Below, piece after piece: positions 21,017 through 30,960 of a stretch of DNA of 64,000 nt. A program made the position numbers and the translations under genes. The notes below the pieces were generated by a model. It worked only from the letters and a program-made list of their open reading frames with translations. It searched no databases and was not told the DNA's origin. Source of the DNA: Alligator mississippiensis (taxonomy: Eukaryota > Chordata > Crocodylia > Alligatoridae); NCBI RefSeq assembly GCF_030867095.1, contig NC_081826.1, positions 36,744,001 to 36,808,000 on the forward strand. The letters are read 5' to 3'. How positions within the stretch are numbered: position 1 is the first letter of the stretch; each line of letters opens with the position of its first letter.

Positions 21017-22145
21017 TGGTACAGGTTTCCCTTGCTTTATGCTGTACATGTGTTCCTGGAAAATGGTACATAACTGGAATTTGCATAAAGGGAGCCCACT
21101 TTACAATGTAACAAATAGGGATACGTTCCAAGACCTCAACTATACTGACCCCTGTCAGGACCCAGGGCAGCCGGCCAGCAGCTCTCCCTGACTCCCACCT
21201 GGGCAGATAAGGGTCCGTCAGGCAGGAACTTGTGACGCTTGGAGTGGAATTAATTAGGCGGACGCTTATCGGTTGCAAAGCAAGATTATTTACTCACACT
21301 GTCAAGGTGGTGAAAGACGGAGGTCAAAGATATTTGCTTAGTTATAGCTTAAAGTTCGTAGGTTGTAGGTCGGTCTGCATAAGAGTTTGGTGGTCGGGCA
21401 GAGAAATGGTCGGGCCGGCAGGTCGTCGAATTACATCTGAGAATTGGGTCGAGATGGGGGAAACTGACAAGTGATCAATTTGTCAGTTACTCTCACGCAT
21501 ACGTTCAGAGGTTTTTCAGGTGTGTGTGTGGAGGTCTCCCACTTCACGGAAGTGAAGATGGGTTTTATTTGTATAATAGCCAATTGCTTTTCGCCACGTC
21601 ATAAATTTAATTAGAATCGCCAATTATCCAGCGGTCTTAGCTAGGGTGTTATCATAGGGTTACTCTTTGTTGTTTTTTTTTTTGACCAGTTATAATGATT
21701 TATGTACAGCACAGAAGGCTAAGTTCTATCTCTGTTAGTGGCGCAGCAATAAATTTCTTTTTGACATGCACAGCAAAAAAACGGTTACTATCATTATTGT
21801 TAACCCTTAGTTAACCTAGTGCAGAAAAAAACTGTTTTGAATGGTTTTACTTGTTTGTGACATGGGCAGTACTTAATTTGGTTGTGACAACCCCCAGACC
21901 CATTTCTACCACTTTTACACGACAATTTTGGTACTCACTAACAGCAGACAGTACACACAAAGCGCAGGGCACTATCATAATGGGGATGGCAACTACAGAA
22001 ACACGTGTCACAGACAATGAGCAAAGAGCACAGATCCATACAGGAGACTATATGTTGGTTTGTGTCACTCCCACAATGCACCACACAAAGCAGCTGGCTG
22101 CGGGCTTCCACCACACTGATTGCATAAGAATGAATTTATGTTGAG
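21017..22145 (+). mobile_element. Mariner/Tigger-like element split by an LTR
   Basis: The left end, tacaggtttcccttgcttta, continues with tgtacatgtgttcctggaaa and cataaagggagcccacttta, a terminal region of mariner/Tigger type. It is interrupted at 21,152 by the LTR at 21,153-21,889 and resumes after it. The right end is decayed; gcataagaatgaatttatg near 22,120 may be its remnant. Confidence 0.55.
21153..21889. mobile_element. Solo LTR (endogenous retrovirus-type) with 5-bp target duplication
   Basis: Starts TGTCA (tgtcaggacccagggc) and ends TGACA (ggttgtgaca), a perfect short inverted terminus with TG..CA ends. It is flanked by acccc at 21,148-21,152 and acccc at 21,890-21,894. The size (737 bp), ends and 5-bp duplication are those of an LTR left by recombination. 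AATAAA occurs at about 21,750 on the plus strand, but orientation is uncertain. No internal viral genes are present. Confidence 0.85.
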
Positions 22146-22846
22146 GATCTGGTCAATGCATCCTTATACTCCTACCTACTTCTAGCTACTGGAATGACCT
22201 AGCAAAGCACTGGCATTGAGGTATAATTTGGAGCAATTCGCACAAATGGCCAAGGATTAAAGGAGTGCAAAGGTAGCTTAAAGCTATTTCCCCTACCACT
22301 GAATTGCCCTCTGACTTCTCTAACAACACTCTAACAGCTGTGCCAAATATTCTGACTATTAGATCACTTTAGGTTCTAGGACCCAGGTGTTTTCTGTCAC
22401 TGTAATGCTATCTGTGCATTCTTAGCAATTTTCAAGCAAATATGCTACTTGTGTTCATTATGTTCCTAAGCAGACTTCCTTCTTTTTAATTTGGACAATA
22501 TTAGCAACACACTAGTATTGGGGGCATGTAAGAATTTATGTAGGTATACACAGTGCCATTTTCAGAGAAGTGGACTGGATTTTCTTATCTCTCATGTTTA
22601 TAATTCTAAGTTAATCTTTGAATTGGAAGCATGTCATGCAGCAATACTATGATTTTGGAGCCAAATGGAAAAAAAAATCAAATCCTTTTGACTTGTCTCA
22701 ATTCTGTTTATTTATACAGGCAACCAGTTTTTCGGTATTTCTTCCTCTTTTTCTTGGTCTAATGAGCAAACAAACATACCTTCAGTATCTCCATTTGATT
22801 CAAATCTACATTGGTAGCACAGTGAAGTTACAGTTACAAATACTAT

Positions 22847-23298
22847 GGCCGCATCCAGATGAGCACAGCCATGTAGTATGTGGCGCCACAGACGTGCCTG
22901 TAGTGACACATACTGCATTTTCAGCTGTTCTCTGTGCTGCAAGGGGGAGCTTCCAGGGGTAAAAAAACCCATGCAAAAAAACCCACAAAGTGGCACATGC
23001 GGGTGCAGCGTGAGCCACTTAAAACTGGAGGCCTGGTCGGCCGGAGCCACGTTCTGGCTGCCAGTCAGGCTCTGAGTGGCAGGATCGCCACTGCTGCAGC
23101 CCCAGAAGGCCCCCAGGACTCCAGGTAAGGCTGCTGGGTCCAGCCCAGTGCTGGCCCAAGCTTCCCCTACCTCACCTGGGACAACCAGCCACACACCAGA
23201 GGGCACGTGGCACAGGCATTCCCCAGGGACAACTAGCAGAGACACAAGGTGCCCCACTGCTAGCAGAACCAAATATCCATGTTCGTGTGGATGTGGCC
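22847..23298. mobile_element. Non-autonomous DNA transposon, family B (copy 2)
   Basis: Left end ggccgcatccagatgagcac, right end inverted ggccacatccacacgaaca. The interior matches 4,885-5,312, including gtaaggctgctggg and ggcacaggcattccccag. Non-coding. Confidence 0.75.
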
Positions 23299-24060
23299 TA
23301 CATATTGTTTAAAGCATATAGCTGTAAGCAATCTCTTTCCTTCCTAATGGAAAGTAGTAAGGAAAAAAGGAATGAAAAAAAAAACCCTACAGGAAATATA
23401 GCGGATTGAAACTGAGATAATATTTGGGTTACATTTCTGGAGGATTGTAAACTAGTCTCCAGTCTTGCAAGTAAAGCTGTTCAGATTTGAAGATAGGCTT
23501 TACATCTGTGATTGTAATAAGTGCATATACCCGTAGTAACACATATCATTTTCCATGTGCAAAATTGCATACTGTTCTTTAAAAAACTGGCCCTGTTGTT
23601 GAGTTGCATATTGTATCTGATCAGGAATTATATTAGCAGATATTTGTCCACCTATCATCATTAGTGTAGCTATTAATATGCCTTCCAGTGAGAAACCTGA
23701 GTGGGAAGAAAATGTCTAAAATTGTCACATGGTTACTTGATTCAGCCTTATTCATGAAGAAACTCTACAGCCTGCTGCTATTCACTCTTTCTGCAAATAT
23801 TCAAATTTTAAACACACAGATATAAGTAGGAACCTAGCAAAATCATGATTTTGTGGATTTTGTGGAAATCATTAAATCTGGCATGGCCCATGAAATCCAC
23901 AGTGTGATCTCTGGGGGCCTTACGTGTTCCATGGCCTGTCTGGTGTGTAGCCCCTCCCTTCAACTTGCCTGCCATGACTTTGATGTTAAGCTATCAAGAG
24001 AAGGGGTTCAGTGGAGATCTTCCTGGGAGGGCCTCCCGACAAACGGCAGTACTCATGATT
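23299..24060. other. Intergenic, nothing recognised
   Basis: AT-rich sequence with no feature I can support. Confidence 0.5.
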
Positions 24061-24061
24061 G

Positions 24062-25260
24062 CTTGGTGTGATGTTCCACGGGGCTCTGCCTCCCCTACAC
24101 CCCGTCTACTTGCCAACCAGATAGGTGATCATACAATGGTGGTTTCAGCCCCGCGGACCTGCCCGCAGCCTGCTTCAGGTTGGGGCCCACATCTGAGTGG
24201 GCTCAGTCGGCCCTCTCCGGCCTTGATGACCCAGCCTTCTCTCTCTCTCTCTCTTTGATTTTTTTTTGTTTGTTTTCTTCAGAAGAAATATTCTCCTGAG
24301 GAGGAGAGGGATGTGGAGCTGCCTCCTTTCCCCCAGCCTCCTACAGGGGGTTCAAATGCCTCCCCTGCTCTACCTCCTACAGGGAGCTTGAATGCTTCCC
24401 CTGGTCTGCCTCCTACAGGGGGCCGCAGTGCTTCCCTTGTTCTGCTTCCAGCACGGGGCTCAAAGATTTCCCCTGCCCTGCTTGCTGGTGCTGCACCAGC
24501 TGTGCTGCTCCTCTCCCACGCAGGAGCCTCAGCACATCTGGCGTGCTGCCCATCAACTCCCTCTGGCTCCTCCCCCACTTGGGTTCTGTTGGGGCTTTTA
24601 AATTTCTCCACAGTGGTCGGTACGGCCGCCGCGATTGGTCCAGCTGTTCCCCACGCGGGAAACAGCTGATTAAACAGCCAACGTAACACCAGCTTGCACA
24701 GCTGCGGCCGTAGTCCTGGCTCCTGCTCTGACGGGTCAGCAGGAGGTAAGTTCTCCCTGCGGGGGGTCTGTTTCTGGGGTTTGGGGCCTGTGGAGATTGC
24801 CCTCTCTCCTTTGAAAGCCTGTGGGGGCGTCTCGCCGTCACATACAGAAAAAAAAAGAAAAAACTTATTGAGAATAAAATGCCGGCTCCCCAAAAGGAGC
24901 CAGCAGTCCTCATGGCATTGCTGTCCAGCCATACAGCCCAGCAAGAGGTGGAAAAGGGGGGGGAGAGCTGCCAGCACAAAGGGGAGCCCAAAATTGCTGC
25001 TATGCCTGCTCTTCACTGCAGATTGGCTGAGCAGGCTGCCTGTCATACAGTCCTGCTCTTCTTCACCAATCAACAGCAGTGGGCAGGGCCACATAATGGA
25101 CAGACCTTGCAACCAATCACTGCCTAAGGGCAGGACCACTGGGACCCCTTGACCGATCAGAAGTGTGAGGACCCCCATCATGATCAGACTGTGAAAATGG
25201 AGGCTGGCCTCACAATCTCCCCATGAAATTGGCTGGCCACCTCCTTGAGTTGGCTAGACC
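24062..25260. other. GC-rich promoter-like segment, possibly LTR or retroelement 5' region
   Basis: Starts abruptly after AT-rich DNA, near tgtgatgttccacggggctc. It has a pyrimidine tract with (CT)n at 24,236-24,256, four 36-bp tandem units, several CCAAT-box motifs on either strand (gattggtccag, caccaatcaac, aaccaatcac), a TTTTAAA box near 24,596 and AATAAA near 24,872. A minus-strand frame is open for 300 codons from 25,181 to 24,279 but has no recognisable domain. Its position directly upstream of the long CR1 may be coincidence. Confidence 0.4.
24337..24480. repeat. 36-bp tandem repeat, 4 units
   Basis: Three well-conserved units start at 24,337, 24,373 and 24,409 with cctcctacaggg. A fourth, degenerate unit runs to 24,480. 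On the minus strand the units read as 12-residue repeats ending PPVGG / LPVGG. Confidence 0.85.
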
Positions 25261-25288
25261 CCTAAATATAAATATTTGTGAAATGTGA

Positions 25289-28200
25289 AGAAAGCACACT
25301 GCACATCTGCTACACAACCAAGGGGGTCTGGCCACTGCTGGCCCGCTGAGCAAATCTTGCAAAGCCAGCGGATCATGGCACTCAAGGGAGCCCGCCCCAG
25401 CCCCAGCCCTGGTAAAATCTGTGGGCAAGGAAGGAGCCCCCCAGGGGGCGCTTGCCTGCCTGTACACAAATGCCAGGAGCTTGGGGAATAAGCAGGAGGA
25501 GCTCATCCTCCTGCTCAGTGCAAACAATTACGCTGTCATAGGGATCACGGAGACCTGGTGGGACTCCACCCATGACTGGACCACGGGGATAGATGGCTAT
25601 ACCCTGTACAGGAGGGATCGTGTAGAGAAAAGGGGCGGGGGTGTAGCTCTCTATGTTAAGGAAAGCTACGCGTCCCTGCAAGCCGATATTGGCGACCAGG
25701 GTGGACGGCTGGAGACCCTCTGGGTTAAAATCCGTGGGGAACACGGCACAGGGGACACAATGGTGGGAGTCTATTACAGACCTCCCACCCAAAGTCCTGA
25801 GCTAGACCAGGAGTTTGCCCAGGAACTGGCTGAGGCAGCTTGCTCCAGGACCATGGTTGTCATGGGTGACTTCAATTACCCAGACATCTCGTGGGAGGAT
25901 CGCTCAGCAAAATCTGAGTGGTCGCAGAGCTTCCTCTCGTGCATGGATGACCTCTACCTGACTCAAGAAGTCTATGGGCCAACGAGAGGCAAAGCGCTGC
26001 TCGACCTGGTGCTGGCTACTGGGGAGGACCTAGTCGGCGACCTAGTGATCGATGGGAAGCTGGGTGACAGCGACCACGAGCTGATCACCTTCACCATCCG
26101 CCGAAAAGCTGGCAAGTCGGTCAGCAACACGCAAGTCCTTGACTTCAGGAAAGCCGACTTTGACAAGCTCAGGAGGCTTGTCAGTGAGGCCCTAAGGGAC
26201 TATGACCGCAGGGAGAGGGGAGTTCAAGAAGAGTGGTTGCTCCTCAAGGGAGCGATCCTCAATGCACAAACTAAGTCTATTCCATCTCGGAGGAAAGGCA
26301 GCAAGAGGGCACAGCAGCCCCCCTGGCTCTCCAGGGACCTAGCAGACCTCCTGAGGCTAAAAAGAAAGGCCTACAAAGGATGGAGGATGGGAGTCACCTC
26401 CAAGGAGGATTATTCTGCACTGGTCCGGTCCTGTAGGGAGCAGACCAGGAAAGCCAAGGCTGCAACTGAACTCCAGCTAGCTTTGAGCATCAAGGACAAT
26501 AAAAAGTCCTTTTTCAGATATGTGGGGAGCCGGAGGAAAAGCAGGGGCAACGTTGGACCCCTGCTGAACCAGATGGGGCAACTGACAACTGACGCCCAGG
26601 AAAAAGCCAACCTATTAAATAGGTACTTTGCGTCGGTCTTTCATCAGCCCCATGGGACGCCCGTGCCTGCTACAGGGCCGGGAAGTCCGGGTGAGGGTGA
26701 TCCCCTGCCCTCCATTAATGCTGACTTTGTGAAGGAACATCTTGAGAAGCTGGATACCTTCAAGTCAGCCGGCCCTGATAATCTTCACCCCAGGGTACTC
26801 AAGGAGCTGGCGAGCATCATAGCCCAGCCTCTAGCGCGGATCTTTGAAAACTCTTGGCGCTCTGGTGTAGTGCCCGAAGACTGGAAGAAGGCCAACGTGG
26901 TGCCTATCTTCAAGAAAGGGAGGAAAGTGGATCCGGCTAACTATAGGCCCATCAGCCTGACTTCTATCCCGGGGAAGATCTTAGAAAAGTTTATTAAGGA
27001 GGCCATCCTTAATGGACTGGCCGACGCCAACATCTTAAGGGATAGCCAGCACGGGTTTGTTGCGGGTAGGTCTTGCTTGACCAATCTCATTTCCTTCTAC
27101 GACCAGGTGACCTATCACCTGGACAAGGGAGATGAGATTGATGTCATATATCTTGACTTCAAAAAAGCCTTCGATCTGGTGTCCCATGATCGTCTCTTGG
27201 AGAAACTGGCCAATTGTCGCCTTGGGTCCCCCACGATCCACTGGCTGGAAAATTGGCTCCGGAGTCGGACCCAGAGGGTAGTAATTGATGGAAGTCACTC
27301 ATCGTGGTGTCCTGTGACCAGTGGGGTCCCCCAGGGCTCTGTCCTTGGACCCATACTGTTCAACATCTTCATTAACGATGTGGACACTGGAGTCAGAAGC
27401 GGACTGGCCAAGTTCGCCGATGACACCGAACTTTGGGGCAAAGCATCCACGCCAGAAGACAGGCGGGTGATCCAGGCTGACCTGGACAGGCTCAGCAAGT
27501 GGGCGGATGAGAATCTGATGGTGTTCAACACTGATAAATGCAAGGTTCTCCACCTTGGGAAGAAAAACCTGCAGCATCCTTATAGGCTCGGCAGTGCTAT
27601 GTTGGTTAGCACTATGGAAGAAAGAGACTTGGGGGTCATCATTGACCACAAGATGAACATGAGCCTGCAGTGCGATGCTGCGGCTAGTAAAGCGACCAAA
27701 ACGCTGGCTTGCATCCATAGATGCTTCTCAAGCAAATCCCGGGACGTCATTCTCCCCCTGTACTCGGCCTTAGTGAGGCCGCAGCTGGAGTACTGCGTCC
27801 AGTTTTGGGCTCCACAATTCAAAAAGGATGTGGAGAAGCTTGAGAGAGTCCAGAGAAGAGCCACGCGCATGATCAGGGGTCAGGGAAGCAGACCCTACGA
27901 TGACAGGCTGAGAGCCCTGGGGCTCTTTAGCCTGGAAAAGCGCAGGCTCAGGGGTGATCTGATGGCCACCTACAAGTTTATCAGGGGTGATCACCAGTAT
28001 CTAGGGGAACGTTTGTTCACCAGAGCGCCCCAAGGGATGACGAGGACGAATGGTCACAAACTACTACAAGACCGTTTCAGGCTGGACATAAGGAAGAATT
28101 TCTTTACTGTCCGAGCCCCCAAGGTCTGGAACAGCCTGCCGCCGGAGGTTGTTCAAGCGCCTTCATTGAACACCTTCAAGATGAAACTGGATGCTTATCT

Positions 28201-28316
28201 TGCTGGGATCCTATGACCCCAGCTGACGTCCTGCCCTTTGGGCGGGGGGCTGGACTCGATGATCTTCCGAGGTCCCTTCCAACCCTAATGTCTATGAAAT
28301 ATGAAATCTATGAAAT
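25289..28316 (+). mobile_element. CR1 LINE, young, 5' truncated
   Basis: About 3.0 kb of sense CR1 containing the whole endonuclease-reverse transcriptase region, a short 3' UTR with ggggctggactcgatgatct, and the terminal tctatgaaatatgaaatcta repeat. ORF1 is absent, and the 5' edge is placed where the reading frame opens, so it is approximate. Intactness over 2.9 kb suggests a recent insertion. Confidence 0.9.
25421..28216 (+). CDS. CR1 ORF2 endonuclease-reverse transcriptase, uninterrupted
   Basis: Encodes the enzyme that nicks target DNA and copies CR1 RNA into the nick. Counting from 25,421, the APE-type endonuclease shows TNARS (16-20), ITETWWD (42-48), GDFNYPD (149-155) and GDSDHE (215-220), all key catalytic motifs. 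The reverse transcriptase shows NYRPISLTSIPGK, LDFKKAFD (578-585, first catalytic Asp), the GVPQGSVLGPILF block and FADD (665-668). A carboxy-terminal domain with QRRATRMIRG and WNSLPPEVV follows, ending in TGA at 28,214-28,216. The frame is open back to 25,289, but there is no ATG before the endonuclease motifs and 25,421 is a GTG. Either the start is lost with the 5' truncation or a frameshift lies upstream. Length, about 930 codons, matches a near-complete CR1 ORF2. Confidence 0.92.
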   Translation: MGKEGAPQGALACLYTNARSLGNKQEELILLLSANNYAVIGITETWWDSTHDWTTGIDGYTLYRRDRVEKRGGGVALYVKESYASLQADIGDQGGRLETLWVKIRGEHGTGDTMVGVYYRPPTQSPELDQEFAQELAEAACSRTMVVMGDFNYPDISWEDRSAKSEWSQSFLSCMDDLYLTQEVYGPTRGKALLDLVLATGEDLVGDLVIDGKLGDSDHELITFTIRRKAGKSVSNTQVLDFRKADFDKLRRLVSEALRDYDRRERGVQEEWLLLKGAILNAQTKSIPSRRKGSKRAQQPPWLSRDLADLLRLKRKAYKGWRMGVTSKEDYSALVRSCREQTRKAKAATELQLALSIKDNKKSFFRYVGSRRKSRGNVGPLLNQMGQLTTDAQEKANLLNRYFASVFHQPHGTPVPATGPGSPGEGDPLPSINADFVKEHLEKLDTFKSAGPDNLHPRVLKELASIIAQPLARIFENSWRSGVVPEDWKKANVVPIFKKGRKVDPANYRPISLTSIPGKILEKFIKEAILNGLADANILRDSQHGFVAGRSCLTNLISFYDQVTYHLDKGDEIDVIYLDFKKAFDLVSHDRLLEKLANCRLGSPTIHWLENWLRSRTQRVVIDGSHSSWCPVTSGVPQGSVLGPILFNIFINDVDTGVRSGLAKFADDTELWGKASTPEDRRVIQADLDRLSKWADENLMVFNTDKCKVLHLGKKNLQHPYRLGSAMLVSTMEERDLGVIIDHKMNMSLQCDAAASKATKTLACIHRCFSSKSRDVILPLYSALVRPQLEYCVQFWAPQFKKDVEKLERVQRRATRMIRGQGSRPYDDRLRALGLFSLEKRRLRGDLMATYKFIRGDHQYLGERLFTRAPQGMTRTNGHKLLQDRFRLDIRKNFFTVRAPKVWNSLPPEVVQAPSLNTFKMKLDAYLAGIL

Positions 28317-28428
28317 CCCTCACCATGATCCTGGATGTCAATGAGCTCTCAGAGCTCACCAGCATGTCAGCAGAGCTCCTTCCGGGAGCTGCAAAAGCAC
28401 AGGCTGAACAGTGCTGCTGGGCACTTTT

Positions 28429-29905
28429 AGAATCATAGAAAATTAGGGTTGGAAAGGACTTCAGGACATCATCTAGTCCAACCCCCTGCTCAAGGCAGGA
28501 CCACGCCCAACTAGATCATTCCAGCCAGGGCTTTGTCAAGCAGGGACTTAAACACCTCCAAGGATAGAGATTCTACCACCTCTCTAGGTAACTTGTTCCA
28601 GTGCTTCACCACCTTCCTAGGAGAAAGGTTTTCCTAATATCCAACCTAGACCTCCCTTGTTTCAACTTGAGACTATTGTTCCTTGTTCTGTCATCTGTCA
28701 CCACTGAGAGCAGTCTAGCTGGCTCCTCTTTTGAACCCCCATTCAGGTAGTTAAAGGCTGCTAACAAATCTCCTCTCAGTCTCCTCTTTTGCAGACTAAA
28801 TAAACCCAGTTCCCTCAGTCATCAGCCCTAAACTTCTGTGAATCTGTGAATGTGGCCCAGCCCTTGAACCATTTTTGTTGCCCTCCACTGGACTCTCTTC
28901 AAATTGTCCACATCCTTTCCATAGTGGGGGGCCCAAAACTGAACACAGCACTACAGATGTGACTTTACCAGTGCAGAATAGAGCAGAATAATTACTTACC
29001 TTGATTTGCTGGCAATGCCCCTATTAATGCAGCCCAGTATGCTGTTAGCCTTCTTGGCAACAAAGGCACACTGCTGACACATATCCATCTTATTGTTCAC
29101 TGTAACCCCAACACCCCAGGTCCTTTTCTGCAGAGCTGCTGCCCAGCCAGTCACTCTCCAGGCTGTAGCAGTGCATGGGATTCTTCAGTCCTAAGTGTAG
29201 GACTTTGCACTTGTCCTTGTTGAACCTCATGAGATTTCTTTTGGCCCAAGCCTCCAATTTGTCTAGGTCACTCTGAATTTTAGTCCTACCCTCCAGCATA
29301 TCTACTATACCCCCCAGCTTGGTGTCATCTGTGAACTTGCTAAGGGTGCAATCCATCCCATCTTCCAGATCATTTATGAAGTTATTAAACAAAGTCAGCC
29401 CCAGGACCGACCCCTAGGACACTGCACTTGATACCACCTGCCAACTACACATTGAGCCATTGATTACTACCTGTTGAGCCTGACAATCCAACCAGTTTTC
29501 TATCTACCTTACAGTCCATTCATCCAGCCCATACTTCCTCAGCTTGCTTGCAAGAACATTGTGGGAGATGGTATCAAAAGCCCTGCTAAAGTCAAGGTAT
29601 ATTACATCTACTGTTTTCCCTACATCTACAGAGCCAGTTCTCATCAGAGAAGGAAATCAGGTTGGTCAGGCATGACTTGCCCTTGATGAATCCGTGATGA
29701 CTTCTCCTAATCACTTTCTTCTCCTCCAAGTGGTTAGAAATGGATTTTTTGAGGAACTGCTCCATGATTTTTCCAGGGACTGAGGTGAGGCTGACTGGTC
29801 TGTAGTTCCCTGGATCCTCCTTCTTCCCTTTCTTCAAGATGGGGTGGGCACTATATTTGCCCTTTTCCAATTGTAACCTGGGCAGTACTCCAAAAGGTAC
29901 CCCCT
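28429..29905 (-). mobile_element. CR1 LINE, older copy, decayed reverse transcriptase
   Basis: The plus strand starts agaatcatagaaaattaggg, the complement of a CR1 3' end. On the minus strand there are recognisable but broken stretches of reverse transcriptase: [20 protein letters not shown] near 29,800, [16 protein letters not shown] near 29,680, and [20 protein letters not shown] near 29,350, where the FADD motif is FTDD. Frameshifts and stops separate them. It is a different CR1 subfamily from the young copy and points tail-to-tail at it. Confidence 0.9.
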
Positions 29906-30960
29906 CTCCAATTGAAGGGATCAAAGCAGGTGCACAAGCACTGTGGGAGGTGTAGGGACTCTCCTCCCCCCTATAGAGCAGAGCCAGACCACCACTGGGA
30001 ACTTAACCATATACCTTTTAATGAGGGAAAAATACTGGGAACATAACAGGCATAATCAGGGGGTATAGTGGACACTACAATGCCCCAAGGGGGTAGGATT
30101 CAACAAAGGTTAGACACTTACAATCATTGACAAAAGACAGGGTTAACAAAATATAAAACACAAACAGCAGAGCAAACAATACTGGTTGGGGAAATATAAA
30201 AAGGCACAAAATACAAAATGTCAAAGGACAAAGAAATATAGGACCTAGGTACCTGGAAGGGGAGAAAACACAAAGGCCCCTTTCCACTGCAAGAAGAATT
30301 TCTCCTTGTTAGCTTCCTAACCTTAAGTCACCAAAGCTGGGGTTTGAACTCAGATCTCCCACATGACAAACAGAAACACTGCCACACAGCCACCAGCATT
30401 AGCACTACTCCAAGTTGCTAGGGGTCTTGACCTTCCTGGAGACCCGGCTTCATGTCAAGCTGCCTGGTCTCTGATTGGAGGAGCTGGAAGCCGAGCTGGG
30501 AACCTCTTAGGTCACTGCTCAGATCCTTGCTGGACCGGGAAAGCCTCTCCTGCTGGCCACAGCCTCTTGTAGGGGATCCTGGAGCCCAGCAGGGAGCCTC
30601 TCCTACTGGCCACATGCTGTGCTGCTGAGGGTCCAACTGCTGCCTGCAGGTCCTGTTCCTTCAGGCTCTTCTAGGGCAACTGCTTCTGCCCTTGCCAGCT
30701 CGTTGAAGCTCCTTCCTCATGGTCCCTCACTAGTCTCCTTCCTGAGTCAGCCATGCTGCCCCTTTTATCCCCCTCCAGGTGACCCAAGGGACCAATCGAG
30801 GACATGAGGGGTGAGTCTCTGGGGCCTGATTGGTGAGGAAAGGGAATCCCAAGTCCTCCAATCATCTTTTATCCCTTCAAAACCCCTGGGCCAAATCATT
30901 ACCAGGTTGGTGAGGAAAGGGAATCCCAAGTCCTCCAATCTTTTCCACCACAAATAGACT
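29906..30960 (-). other. Minus-strand promoter-like repeat segment
   Basis: Read on the minus strand there are three GATTGG (CCAAT) motifs, a 34-bp sequence present twice (30,907-30,940 and 30,830-30,863), then GATAAAA at 30,763-30,769. This layout, repeated upstream blocks and a TATA box, resembles an LTR U3 or a small promoter. ATTAAA occurs further on near 30,020. No reading frame of note is present. Confidence 0.4.
30321..30400 (-). repeat. tRNA-like (SINE head) fragment
   Basis: On the minus strand ggtggctgtgtggcagtg resembles a pol III A box and gagttcaaacccc resembles a B box, about 40 bp apart. Too diverged for a functional tRNA; could be chance. Confidence 0.3.

Noticed and set aside
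21153..21889. A full endogenous retrovirus
   Set aside because: Single LTR flanked directly by its 5-bp duplication; no gag, pol or env remains next to it.
24279..25181. 300-codon minus-strand frame
   Set aside because: No recognisable domain. It crosses tandem repeats and promoter-like sequence and is probably not a protein; kept only as part of the GC-rich segment.
25421..25423. GTG as the real start of CR1 ORF2
   Set aside because: Vertebrate LINE proteins start at ATG. The frame is open upstream to 25,289, so this codon is internal and the true start is missing or frameshifted.
30321..30400. Functional tRNA gene
   Set aside because: A- and B-box-like motifs only; no cloverleaf can be drawn with confidence.
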